The notes: generated from the letters alone by a model not told the origin. Positions 17,561 through 25,617 are shown, counted from the stretch's first letter. The stretch: 64,000 nt of DNA from Planktosalinus sp963975935 (GCA_963975935.1 CAXBIQ010000001.1:496001-560000); one strand, 5' to 3'. Made by a program: numbers and translations.

Positions 17561-18003
17561 AAGTGGGGCACCCGAGAATATTTTGGGGCACTAAAATGAC
17601 ACCCAAAATCTTTAAAAACCATCCAAAACTTGCTCTTTAGCAATCTGCCTTAAAACAAAAAAAGCTCTACGCACAAAGGCGAAAAGCTTCTCATCGGCTC
17701 TACTACAAGCCTTTCCGCCTGATGGCGGACAACACAACTTCTTGAAGATTACAGACTGTAATCAAAATTGCGGTCTGGACGGGACTCGAACCTTGCTTGG
17801 CGAGCCCTGTCGCTGTGGCACTTCTGCCAAATATTTTTATCTATGTTGACGATTTGTGAACTAATTCTCGTGAGTTGTAGTTCAATTTGATTCGTCTGAT
17901 GCAAAAATAATAATTCTTTTCAATTAACAACATTTATTACCAATAAATATTAAACTAATATATTACCAATGAATTGAAAATAAAAATTTAACTAAGGGGG
18001 TTT
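17561..18003. other. Non-coding junction region, chromosome to mobile element
   Basis: No credible gene on either strand. It contains two TGGGGCAC copies just after the antiporter (17564-17591), a possible imperfect stem around 17668-17705 (GCTCTAC repeated), and then the tRNA-derived attachment sequence at 17770-17792. Right of the att sequence there is a TTGGC...GCCAA inverted pair (about 17797-17831) that could be an integrase arm site. No integrase gene is present. Confidence 0.6.
17770..17792 (-). other. Probable att site: 3' end of a tRNA-Asp gene
   Basis: Read on the minus strand this is the T-arm and acceptor 3' strand of a tRNA: GGTTCGAGTCCCGTCCAGAC followed by CGC. The acceptor strand CCAGACC pairs with GGTCTGG, the 5' end of Bacteroidota tRNA-Asp(GTC). 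The rest of a tRNA is absent: the bases before it (GCAAG) cannot form the T-stem. This is the signature left when an element integrates into a tRNA 3' end, so the intact tRNA should lie at the element's far end, right of this window. Confidence 0.75.
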
Positions 18004-18175
18004 ATTATCATACAATATGACCGCAATTTAAACTCGTAAAATACTTCCATCAAAAGACTACGGCATAAAGCCAACGTCTCTTCCATCGCTTATTTATTCC
18101 GTTTCCTTTTGAGCCAAGATTTTATCTTCCGTTTGGTTTCTGCTCAAATATTGTTTAATCTAAAATTTGAGTATT
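18004..18175 (+). promoter_or_regulatory. Conserved ICE leader, copy 1 (parB-like gene)
   Basis: About 145-170 bp shared with 20083-20237 and 23250-23421. Common blocks in order: TAAACTCGTAAAATAC, CATCAAAAGACTACGGCATA, AAGCCA, CTTATTTATTCCGTTTCCTT, then an inverted repeat TTTGAGC (18108-18114)/GCTCAAA (18142-18148) with CTTCCGTTTGG in its loop, then ATATTGTTTAAYC and the ATG. It contains both a candidate promoter and an RNA hairpin; which matters is not decided by sequence alone. Confidence 0.8.
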
Positions 18176-19972
18176 ATGACAACAAAAGCGAGTACCACAA
18201 GAAAGAGCGGTAAAAAAATTACCACCGCCAAGAAAGAAGTCAAAGAAAAATTGACACAAAAAGCGATTGGGCTTCAGATTGAGAACCTATCAACTGCAAA
18301 GGTCATTCCCGACCCGATGCAACCCAGAAAGACTTTTAATGAAGCACATCTGCAACAGCTTTCCGAAAGCGTCAAAAAGCACGGTGTTCTACAGCCTATT
18401 ACAGTCCGAAAATCTGGAAACGAATTTATCATCGTGATGGGCGAACGTAGGTATCGAGCAAGTAAGATGGCCGACAAGAAAACTATTCCGTGTATTGTCA
18501 GGGAATATAAGAACAACGATGTTCTTGAAATTCAAATCATCGAAAATCTGCAAAGGCAGGATGTTGAACCTACCGAAGAAGCTGAGGCGATTGCTTACTT
18601 AAGCGAAAAATATGCGCCTACAGAAATTGCAAAGCGATTGGGAAGAACAGATAACTTTATCAGACAACGATTAAAGCTGGCTGGTTTAATTGAAGGTTTT
18701 AAGCATTTTGTTCGTAATGGCGAAATGACGATTTCGTTAGGTGTGGGTGTTGCACTTTTTGAACCAGAAGAACAGCAGATGATGTTGGAAACGATGGGCG
18801 AAGATTTTAGTGCCCATCAGGTGAACAGGATGATTAAAGACCAGACCTATGATTTGGAAAAAGCATCTTTTGATGTAAATGATAAGAAATTGGTGCCAAA
18901 AGTAGGCTCTTGTATTGAATGTCCGTTTAACGCGGCAAATCAAGGTAATCTTTTCGGCGATGGCAAAATGGTTTGTACAAAATCAGCTTGTTATGAAACG
19001 AAGAAAAGCAAGTCGTTCTTGAATTTGATTGAAAAATCGAAACAAGAGAACATACTGTTAATTCCTGAAATACGACAGTATTGGGCAGACGAGGAAAACA
19101 ATCAGCTGATTATTTCACAATTGGAAAAGAACGGTTTGAAAGTCTATTTGCTGGATGATGTTGAAATCATAGAAAATCCGATAAAGCCAACAATTGAGGA
19201 CATCAAGAAAGAATACCAACATTACGATTATTCCGAAGATGAATTTAAAGCTGAGCTGGATGAAGCCTTACAGCAATACGAAGAAGAATTGGAAAAATAC
19301 AATTCCGCTAAAGAAAATGAATTTGTAAAAGGTATTGTGTTCCATCCTGAAACATACAGACACAAAGAAGTCTTTATAAAGATTGTTGAACAGTCCAAAA
19401 ATGAATCGACATCGTATTCAGCACCTTTGGAAAACAGAAAAATGGCAGATTGTTCCCCTGAAGAACAGATAATTAAAATCAACGAAAGGGAAATACGCAA
19501 GAAGCAAATAGAGAACAACAAGCAGTTTGAAGAAGTTGTTGAAATGATTAGAGACACCAAATACATTGATACGAAGAAAACACTTTCGGTGGATGAAATG
19601 GTAGCATTCTCATTGACGTTGTATGAAAACAATGTAGATTATGTTGGACGACAAAGATTCTTTTCAAATTTATTGGGCAATACATCCAAGATGACAGATG
19701 AAGAAATTGTTGAGAGTTTCAAAAAGAAGTTTAAAAAGGAAATCTTTCATAAGTTGATACGGTATATACTAACGAAGCAAGTGCATTTTGGCGAAAGCAA
19801 TCACGTTAATAATCTGACTAACATTTCATTCTACAATGCGATGCAAGGTTATTACAAGTCCAAGATTGACGGCATCGAAAAAGAATATGCCGAAAAAAGA
19901 AACAAGCGTGAAGAACGTTTGAAAGAGCGAATAACAGTTCTTGAAAAGCAAATTCAAGGATTGAAAGAGTAG
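18176..19972 (+). CDS. ParB/Spo0J-like partition protein of the ICE
   Basis: 598 aa from ATG 18176. The ParB N-domain is clear: PDPMQPRKTFNEAHLQQLSE, then VMGERRYRASKM (arginine patch), IQIIENLQRQDVEPTEEAEA and the HTH segment TEIAKRLGRTDNFIRQRLKL. The long C-terminal half has paired cysteines (SCIEC, C...SACYE near 255-275) and lysine/glutamate-rich coiled segments. Typical of the left-end gene in Bacteroidota ICEs, where it may aid maintenance or regulation. No ParA partner is adjacent. It has a conserved 5' leader and a strong terminator. Confidence 0.9.
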   Translation: MTTKASTTRKSGKKITTAKKEVKEKLTQKAIGLQIENLSTAKVIPDPMQPRKTFNEAHLQQLSESVKKHGVLQPITVRKSGNEFIIVMGERRYRASKMADKKTIPCIVREYKNNDVLEIQIIENLQRQDVEPTEEAEAIAYLSEKYAPTEIAKRLGRTDNFIRQRLKLAGLIEGFKHFVRNGEMTISLGVGVALFEPEEQQMMLETMGEDFSAHQVNRMIKDQTYDLEKASFDVNDKKLVPKVGSCIECPFNAANQGNLFGDGKMVCTKSACYETKKSKSFLNLIEKSKQENILLIPEIRQYWADEENNQLIISQLEKNGLKVYLLDDVEIIENPIKPTIEDIKKEYQHYDYSEDEFKAELDEALQQYEEELEKYNSAKENEFVKGIVFHPETYRHKEVFIKIVEQSKNESTSYSAPLENRKMADCSPEEQIIKINEREIRKKQIENNKQFEEVVEMIRDTKYIDTKKTLSVDEMVAFSLTLYENNVDYVGRQRFFSNLLGNTSKMTDEEIVESFKKKFKKEIFHKLIRYILTKQVHFGESNHVNNLTNISFYNAMQGYYKSKIDGIEKEYAEKRNKREERLKERITVLEKQIQGLKE

Positions 19973-19986
19973 CTTTTGTTGTTTGA

Positions 19987-20025
19987 AGAAGGATTGGCAT
20001 TCGTGCTGGTCCTTCTTTTTTTTTT
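19987..20025 (+). terminator. Rho-independent terminator after parB-like gene
   Basis: Stem AGAAGGA (19987-19993)/TCCTTCT (20010-20016) with an internal GC pairing in the loop and a following T-run to about 20025. Confidence 0.85.
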
Positions 20026-20082
20026 ATAATAGACACTTGGTTAAAATGGTCAAGGAATAGAGAGAATAATCAATCAATAGTA

Positions 20083-20237
20083 ACGCAAAGGTAAACTCGT
20101 AAAATACACCCATCAAAAGACTACGGCATAAAGCCACCGCTTCTTCCCTTACTTATTTATTCCGTTTCCTTTTGAGCTGAGATTTTAGCTTCCGTTTGGG
20201 TTAAGCTCAAATATTGTTTAATCTAAATTCAAAAGCT
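20083..20237 (+). promoter_or_regulatory. Conserved ICE leader, copy 2 (DUF932 gene)
   Basis: Same ordered blocks as copy 1. Hairpin arms are TTTGAGCT (20171-20178) and AGCTCAAA (20204-20211), one base pair longer than in copy 1 (C/T mismatch there, T/A pair here), which is weak covariation in favour of a folded RNA. It ends directly at ATG 20238. Confidence 0.8.
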
Positions 20238-21074
20238 ATGTATTTACAAAATTTGCAACAGGATGAAATCTTTGTTTCATCAGAAATGAAATCCTTAAAA
20301 ACTCTGACACAGATAGAATCCCGACGAGGGCTTGAAAATGCCATCATTTCAAATGGTAAAATCGTCAATGTGGTATCTAACAGTTATGGACACATTCCAA
20401 ACCAATTGTTCTTCAAGAAAGCTGAAGAAATGCTGACAGATGCACAACTGAACTTTCACAAGCGCACCATCAACAAAAATGATAGGTCGTTCATTACCGA
20501 CTTTATCATAGACGATATAAGTCAGTTTACCGTCAAGAACGATAAGGACGTGATACTGCCAATGCTACGGTTCAAAAACTCGTATGACGGTAGTGAAAAG
20601 ACTTCTGGACACTTCGGATTTTATAGAGAAGTATGTTCCAATGGTTTGCACGTTTCACAAGCCGAAATTGAGTTTTCCATCAAGCATAGTAAGAACAATA
20701 CACACCTTATTATGCCAAGACTAAACAACCTGTTCGACAAGTTTCTGGACAATGAATTCTATACGATAACCAAGAAATTCGACAAGATGAAAGAATTTAA
20801 AATCATCGATACACAGGAATTTGTAAAAGCCATTCTTGATAAAACGAAACTCTTTAGATATGAATGCAGCGACAAGAACAGCGACCCTTCGAAAAAATCT
20901 CGTGAAGTCCTGGAAATCCTGAATTATGAAGCATTGTTGCTAAACGAGGAACCTAATTTGTGGTTAGGTTACAATGCCTTCAATGCAGTTTTACACAACA
21001 CGCTGAAGAAAAGCTTTGGCCAACAAGAAAGATTGGACAAGAAATTGTTTGATGAAATTTATGAAATGGCCTAA
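20238..21074 (+). CDS. DUF932 (phage/plasmid-like) protein
   Basis: 278 aa from ATG 20238 (MYLQNLQQDEIFVSSEM). Contains GKIVNVVSNSYGHIPNQLFF, MLRFKNSYDGSEKTSGHFGFYREVCSNGL and a helical C-terminal half with WLGYNAFNAVLHN, matching the DUF932 family found on phages, plasmids and ICEs. Function unproven. It follows the conserved leader and is followed by a terminator and the downstream repeat copy 1. Confidence 0.85.
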   Translation: MYLQNLQQDEIFVSSEMKSLKTLTQIESRRGLENAIISNGKIVNVVSNSYGHIPNQLFFKKAEEMLTDAQLNFHKRTINKNDRSFITDFIIDDISQFTVKNDKDVILPMLRFKNSYDGSEKTSGHFGFYREVCSNGLHVSQAEIEFSIKHSKNNTHLIMPRLNNLFDKFLDNEFYTITKKFDKMKEFKIIDTQEFVKAILDKTKLFRYECSDKNSDPSKKSREVLEILNYEALLLNEEPNLWLGYNAFNAVLHNTLKKSFGQQERLDKKLFDEIYEMA

Positions 21075-21087
21075 AGCCAAAAGGTTC

Positions 21088-21114
21088 ATCCAGTACCTTA
21101 AACTGGATTTTTTT
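21088..21114 (+). terminator. Terminator after DUF932 gene
   Basis: ATCCAGT (21088-21094)/ACTGGAT (21102-21108), loop ACCTTAA, then a T-run. Confidence 0.85.
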
Positions 21115-21144
21115 GTGCTTGCTACTTATGTTTAAAAGCAATAC

Positions 21145-21260
21145 CGTTCAGCACATTCCCCTACATTTCGCGAAAAGCTTCATTCCGGAAAAAGCGCTTC
21201 CCTATAATAATCTTGGACACAATCCCTAATTTTAGCTTTCCATAGTGTTAACCCTTCCCG
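21145..21260 (+). repeat. Downstream ICE repeat, copy 1 (truncated)
   Basis: Shares with 23061-23234 and 23671-23857: TTCAGCACATTCCCCTACAT, an inverted TTTCG..CGAAA-type stem, CTTGGACACAATCCC(T/C)AATT, TTAGCTTTCCAT and GTTAACCCTTCCCG. It stops at about 21260, where the other copies continue with AAGGAACACTTCATTCC and GTGAATCAAGTCCGCTT. The truncation coincides with the start of the AraC/VOC cargo. The remainder of 21261-21443 shows no gene; it is AT-rich and presumably holds the cargo promoter. Confidence 0.75.
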
Positions 21261-21443
21261 TCACGAAACTTCGAGACTGCTAAATAACATTTCAGTTCCT
21301 ATTCAAATACGTAAATTAATCAGTAATGTTCAAATAGAAATTTTTATAAGAATTAATTAATCCTATCTAATAATACGAATAACATTATATTTATTGACCA
21401 CAAAAATGAGTTGTGCGTCATTTAACAAAATATCAATTATTCA

Positions 21444-22258
21444 ATGAACTATCAAACATTCCAACCACATCCGGATTTAGAATCTCTTGTCAGTTGCTAT
21501 TGGACTTTAGAAGTTCCTGCTGAACCTGATGTACAAAAACAACGAATCATTCCTGATGGCACAATTGAAATGGCGTTTATACTTGGAGACGACATTAAAC
21601 GATACACTTCGAAAGATGAATTTATACTACAACCTCGTGCAATGGTTCTCGGACAGACAATTGAACCCTTTTATATAGAACCTACAGGATATGTGAATAC
21701 TTTTGCAATTCGTTTTTACCCTTATGGTTTTGCAAATTTTGTAACAATGCCCATTAATAACTTGGCAAACAAGGAAACGACAATAGAATTGTTGTTCGGA
21801 GAAAAAACTGCTAGTGACTTGGAGCGAAAAATAATTGAGGCAACTAATACTAGTGAACGAATAGAAATTATTGAAAATTTTTTTTAGACAAGTTGAATGA
21901 AAAAACTACAATTAATAATATCGTAAAAACAACAATTGATGCTCTTTTAGCAACAAATGGAAGTGCTTCGATAAGCAAAATCCTTAAAGAAGATTTATCA
22001 AAACGGAGACAACTTGAACGAAATTTCAAAAAACAAATTGGTGTTAGCCCAAAACAGTTGGGTAAAGTAATCCGACTGCAAAATGCACTAAAAATGCTTC
22101 TTAATAAAAAGTCAGAAAACCTAACCGACATTGCTTACGAAAGTGAATACTTCGACCAAGCGCATTTTATAAAAGACTTTAAAGAGTTTACCGGAATTAA
22201 TCCGAAGGAATTTTTAGGCAATGAAAATATGGCACTCTCTACCCTCTTCTACAAATAG
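21444..22258 (+). pseudogene. AraC family regulator (DUF6597 + HTH), frameshifted in a T8 run
   Basis: The first frame (21444-21887, 147 aa) carries the DUF6597-type sensor (ESLVSCYWTLEVPAEPD, RIIPDGTIEMAFILGD, FAIRFYPYGFANF). The second frame (to 22258) carries the AraC HTH (ISKILKEDLSKRRQLERNFK, YESEYFDQAHFIKDFKEFTG, NPKEFL). At 21878-21885 there is a run of eight T; one extra T would give ENFFLDKLNEKTTINN and one continuous ~270-aa protein. Either an inactivating deletion, a sequencing error, or slippage-dependent expression. It probably regulated the VOC lipoprotein downstream. Confidence 0.85.
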
Positions 22259-22333
22259 TCAGCGTGTCGCATTTTTACAATTTTTGTATTTGCACGAAAT
22301 CTAAATTTGTCTTGTCAAATCAAACAGGACGAA

Positions 22334-22828
22334 ATGAAAAAATCCATTCTTTGTACAGCCATAATTCTTTCCTTTAGCATTACAGCCTGTAACAACCAAA
22401 ACAAATCTAAAACCGAAACTATCCCGGTTGAATCTAATATTAATCAAAAAACAAAAGAAATGAAAAGTCATATTTCAATCTTTGAAATTCCAGCAACGGA
22501 TGTTTCAAGAGCAGTAAATTTTTATCAAGCAATTTTAGACATTAACATTGAGAAGATAGAAATGCCCGAAATGGAAATGGGGATATTCCCTTATGAAGAA
22601 CAAATGGTTACAGGAGTTATCATTAAAGCAGAAGGCTATAAACCTTCATCTGATGGTGTAACTATATACTTAAATGGTGGAGATAATCTTCAAATTATTC
22701 TTGATAAAGTTGAGAAAAATGGTGGCGAAATAATTGTTCCGAAATCACTTCACGCAGATGAAAGTGGTTATTACGGTCTATTTCTTGATTCGGAAGGAAA
22801 TAAAATCGGTCTGCATTCACCGAACTAA
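22334..22828 (+). CDS. VOC/glyoxalase-like lipoprotein
   Basis: 164 aa from ATG 22334, which gives a lipoprotein signal MKKSILCTAIILSFSITACN (Cys20 lipidated). After a linker, a vicinal-oxygen-chelate domain starts at SHISIFEIPATDVSRAVNFY and ends with YYGLFLDSEGNKIGLHSPN. VOC proteins are usually cytosolic; export as a lipoprotein is unusual. It pairs with the upstream AraC gene as a cargo unit between two copies of the ICE downstream repeat. An in-frame ATG at 22307 would place nine residues before the signal. Confidence 0.8.
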   Translation: MKKSILCTAIILSFSITACNNQNKSKTETIPVESNINQKTKEMKSHISIFEIPATDVSRAVNFYQAILDINIEKIEMPEMEMGIFPYEEQMVTGVIIKAEGYKPSSDGVTIYLNGGDNLQIILDKVEKNGGEIIVPKSLHADESGYYGLFLDSEGNKIGLHSPN

Positions 22829-22916
22829 ACGAGTGAAAAAGAACAAACACAGAGCAATGTATATAAAAAAGAGGGCAAATAGTCCTTAAATAAAAGCTTT
22901 GGAGTATTTGCAAAGT

Positions 22917-22979
22917 AGCCATATTTTTAATTTGTATTTTGACGATAAGAAAGTTAAAAAGGAAATTAAAAATATGGCT
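22917..22979. repeat. 17-bp perfect inverted repeat
   Basis: AGCCATATTTTTAATTT (22917-22933) and its exact complement (22963-22979), spacer 29 nt; an outer CTTTGG/CCAAAG pair (about 22897-22902/22992-22997) may extend the fold. It lies downstream of the VOC gene at the right edge of the cargo. The stretch 22829-23060 has no gene. No U-run follows, so it is not a typical terminator. Confidence 0.8.
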
Positions 22980-23060
22980 TCGTGCTTTACCAAAGATTAA
23001 GTGCTTAATCAAGCAACAAATACACCCCATTCACTTTAAGATAGATATCAGTTTTAATAA

Positions 23061-23234
23061 CCCACTCAGCACATTTCCCTACATTTCGCGGAATGCTACA
23101 TTCCAAGAAAAGAGCTTCACTACGCAAGTCTTGGACACAATCCCCAATTTTAGCTTTCCATTTCGTTAACCCTTCCCGCTATGCTGGGAAGGAACACTTC
23201 ATTCCCTAGCCAAAATAGTGAATCAAGTCCGCTT
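23061..23234 (+). repeat. Downstream ICE repeat, copy 2
   Basis: Full-length copy of the repeat described at 21145, ending AGTGAATCAAGTCCGCTT. No ICE gene precedes it directly; it follows the AraC/VOC cargo and abuts leader copy 3. This placement suggests the cargo was inserted by recombination between repeat copies. Confidence 0.75.
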
Positions 23235-23249
23235 AAAAAAGGAAATCAA

Positions 23250-23421
23250 TTATCATACAATATACACGCAAGGTAAACTCGTAAAATACTTCCATCAAAA
23301 GACTACGGCATAAAGCCATAGCTTCTTCCCTCGCTTATTTATTCCGTTTCCTTTTGAGCCAAGAATTTTAGCTTCCGTTTGGTTTCTGCTCAATATTGTT
23401 TAACCCAAAAATTTTAACATT
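23250..23421 (+). promoter_or_regulatory. Conserved ICE leader, copy 3 (64-aa gene)
   Basis: Same blocks as copies 1 and 2, and like copy 1 it also has TTATCATACAATAT upstream. Hairpin arms TTGAGC (23354-23359) and GCTCAA (23388-23393). ATG at 23422. Confidence 0.8.
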
Positions 23422-23616
23422 ATGAAAAGTACAGCTTTAAAATCCAACATTTCATTAAAAGAAGCCGAAGAACATTACCAATTAAGTAGTGAAAATTATA
23501 CTATTGAAAGTGCAGAGTGTCATTTAGCTTACTACAGAGAGAAGCATCCCCTTTACTACCAAATACTTTTAAATAATGTTTATTCTAAAAATCAAAAAGT
23601 ACTTTTTGAAGAGTGA
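23422..23616 (+). CDS. Small ICE protein, unknown function
   Basis: 64 aa (MKSTALKSNISLKEAEEHYQ...), mostly charged and aromatic, with a central AECHLAYYREKHPLYY segment; no signal or membrane helix. Not recognised. Reality is supported by its position directly behind the conserved leader at the same ATG distance as the parB-like and DUF932 genes, and by a downstream repeat copy. Confidence 0.65.
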   Translation: MKSTALKSNISLKEAEEHYQLSSENYTIESAECHLAYYREKHPLYYQILLNNVYSKNQKVLFEE

Positions 23617-23670
23617 GCTAACTATTCACAAAAGTACTATTACCCTTTTATTTAATGCGAGTTTCATAAG

Positions 23671-23857
23671 CCATTCAGCACATTCCCCTGCATTTCCCGA
23701 AAAGCTACATTTCGGGAAAAGAGCTTCACTACAAATATCTTGGACACAATCCCCAATTTTAGCTTTCCATTCCGTTAACCCTTCCCGTCCCGATAGCTAT
23801 CGGGACTAGTAAGGAACACTTCATTCCTTTGCCAAAATTGTGAATCAAGTCCGCTTT
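23671..23857 (+). repeat. Downstream ICE repeat, copy 3, with palindromic insert
   Basis: Full-length copy downstream of the 64-aa gene. Where copy 2 has CCGCTATGCTGG, this copy holds a 20-bp perfect palindrome GTCCCGATAGCTATCGGGAC (23787-23806), a sequence type common in flavobacterial intergenic DNA. Confidence 0.75.
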
Positions 23858-24365
23858 TCATCGGAAAGTCATCACTTCGGTTTTTTTAACAGGATTTTCG
23901 GCGCGGTCTTCTTGAGCCCTTACTCGAAAATCCTTAAAAACCGAACCGCTGCCTTACACATTTTAAGGGGTTTATAATGGATAAAGCCTTTATTGTTTTT
24001 CGGTACAGCGAAAAACAGGCACGACATAACCAATTCTAATTTAACCACAGCTGCTTATCTCGCTTAACTGTCGGTACGCTCAAACGCAACTGCGTTTAAA
24101 AGAATTGCTAATGCCCTTATGGAACTTGTCAAGACTATACAAGTTTTAGTGAAAAATAAGGTTTCTACTTCCTTGAAAATCCAAGGATTTTACTACGTCG
24201 CAAACACACCTGATTTATTCCCTAAAAGTCTTGACAAAACCCACTCTATCCATTGTGCGGTGCACAGAAGAAAAGAACAAACACCCCTTAAAATTTAATT
24301 CAGTTTAAATCAAATAGGGGAAATATAAACCAGTCTGTAACAAAGCAGACACAAATCTTTTTATT
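23858..24365. other. Gene-free region with nested inverted repeats
   Basis: No credible coding frame. Structures: outer TTCGGTTTTT (23876-23885)/AAAAACCGAA (23936-23945) enclosing AGGATTTTCG (23891-23900)/CGAAAATCCT (23925-23934), both perfect; and TTGTCAAGACT (24126-24136)/AGTCTTGACAA (24227-24237) enclosing TCCTTG (24170-24175)/CAAGGA (24182-24187). Possible single-strand origin, oriT part, or structured RNA; the sequence alone does not decide. Confidence 0.65.
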
Positions 24366-24710
24366 ATGAGTACTATTAAAAATCACGTACAGTTAATCGG
24401 AAACGTTGGACAAGAGCCAACCATTACGAACCTTGAAAGCGGAAAGAAAGTAGCCCGTTTTTCATTAGCAACAAATGAGTATTACAAGGACAAAGAAGGC
24501 AACAAGCAAACGGACACGAATTGGCATACCGTAGTAGCTTGGGGCAAAACTGCCGAAATTGTAGAGAAGTATGTTGTTAAAGGCAAAGAAGTTGGAATAT
24601 CGGGAAAACTTAAAACCCGAAGTTATACAAATGATGATAACGAACAACGCTATGTTACGGAAGTTGTAGCCGATGAAATTCTTTTACTTGGAAGCAAAGA
24701 CGACAAGTAA
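24366..24710 (+). CDS. ssb: Single-stranded DNA-binding protein of the ICE
   Basis: 114 aa: MSTIKNHVQLIGNVGQEPTI, FSLATNEYYKDKEGNKQTDT, WHTVVAWGKTAEIVEKYVVK and KTRSYTNDDNEQRYVTEVVA make a complete OB-fold SSB. It is shorter than the housekeeping SSB and ends in GSKDDK without the DDDIPF-like acidic tip, as is usual for mobile-element SSBs. It protects transferred single strands during conjugation. Confidence 0.95.
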   Translation: MSTIKNHVQLIGNVGQEPTITNLESGKKVARFSLATNEYYKDKEGNKQTDTNWHTVVAWGKTAEIVEKYVVKGKEVGISGKLKTRSYTNDDNEQRYVTEVVADEILLLGSKDDK

Positions 24711-24721
24711 ATCTTAAAATA

Positions 24722-24758
24722 AAGAGGGCGTTCCCGTGAGAAGTTGCGCCCTCTTTTT
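24722..24758 (+). terminator. Terminator after ssb
   Basis: AAGAGGGCG (24722-24730)/CGCCCTCTT (24747-24755) with T-run. Confidence 0.9.
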
Positions 24759-24788
24759 CATTATTCACTAATTTAAAAAAGCAAAACA

Positions 24789-25169
24789 ATGAAAGCACAA
24801 GTTAACGAAATCAAAGAAGGATTGCAACATTTTCACGGAACGGAAATGTTCTATCAAATCCCATTATTAAGAACACGTTTTACGGACGGACTAAAATATC
24901 TTGCTAATGCGGCAGATTGTTTTTGGCTCATTACGGACACTTCCGTAATTGCAAAAAGTCTGATGAACCGAAGCGAATTTATAACCATAGACTTCAAAAG
25001 ATTGCCCGAAGATAAACAGGATTTTACAGGCTATGAAGCAGAGATAATTTACAGCGATGGCAACGACAATATTTTGGAAAAACACGGATATCGGGCAACC
25101 GATTTTCCGCTCGATGAACTGCGTTTATTTTTTGTAAATGATACGCTGATGTTACCAAGCGAATATTAA
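24789..25169 (+). CDS. DUF6876 family ICE protein
   Basis: 126 aa. The pattern HFHGTEMFYQIPLLRTRFTDGLKYLANAADCFWLITD is typical of a protein family found next to ssb in Bacteroidota conjugative elements (DUF6876). No catalytic motif recognised and function unknown. It probably forms a transcription unit with the 65-aa gene that follows after 12 bp. Confidence 0.75.
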   Translation: MKAQVNEIKEGLQHFHGTEMFYQIPLLRTRFTDGLKYLANAADCFWLITDTSVIAKSLMNRSEFITIDFKRLPEDKQDFTGYEAEIIYSDGNDNILEKHGYRATDFPLDELRLFFVNDTLMLPSEY

Positions 25170-25181
25170 AATTTTGAAGCT

Positions 25182-25379
25182 ATGATTTACATAAAATTTC
25201 AAGATTTGAGCGAGGAAAAACAAGAGGAACTTTTACAGGTTTCGAGAGAACACGTAACACATCTTTATGGGGATTCCATAAAAAAATATGTGGAAGAAAC
25301 TGGTGCAGATTATGAAAACTTGATTGACGAAGAAATGATTAAAAACTTATACACTTATAATTTTATTTTCAATATGTAG
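25182..25379 (+). CDS. Small acidic ICE protein, unknown function
   Basis: 65 aa (MIYIKFQDLSEEKQEELLQV...). Acidic and helical, with GADYENLIDEEMIKNLYTYN. It starts 12 bp after the DUF6876 gene and is followed by a perfect hairpin terminator. Acidic small proteins at this place could be antirestriction or DNA-mimic proteins, but nothing shows that here. Confidence 0.6.
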   Translation: MIYIKFQDLSEEKQEELLQVSREHVTHLYGDSIKKYVEETGADYENLIDEEMIKNLYTYNFIFNM

Positions 25380-25400
25380 CACCATTAAAATAGAGCATCG

Positions 25401-25429
25401 AACACCTCTAAAATTTTAGAGGTGTTTTT
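25401..25429 (+). terminator. Terminator, 26-bp perfect palindrome
   Basis: AACACCTCTAAAA followed by its exact complement (25401-25426) and a T-run. Confidence 0.9.
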
Positions 25430-25617
25430 GTCTGCAATTAATATCAAGTCAAAAAAAAGCGTATCTTTATATCGCTGAAATTCAGCATTCAAATTAAAGT
25501 AGGGTTATCCACTTTTCGACTTTCGCCGATAATCTTACACATCGAAAAATAACATATCGGAAAATCATTTTCCCTGAAAATGGCAATTGGCTTTTTAGCC
25601 AGATTGTATGGATTTTT

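Noticed and set aside
17561..18003. Intact tRNA gene at the ICE junction
   Set aside because: Only the T-loop 3' side and acceptor 3' strand are present; the flanking bases do not form T-, anticodon- or D-arms.
22917..22979. Integron attC site
   Set aside because: The arms are a perfect palindrome and lack the GTTRRRY/RYYYAAC core boxes and bulged bases of attC; no integron integrase.
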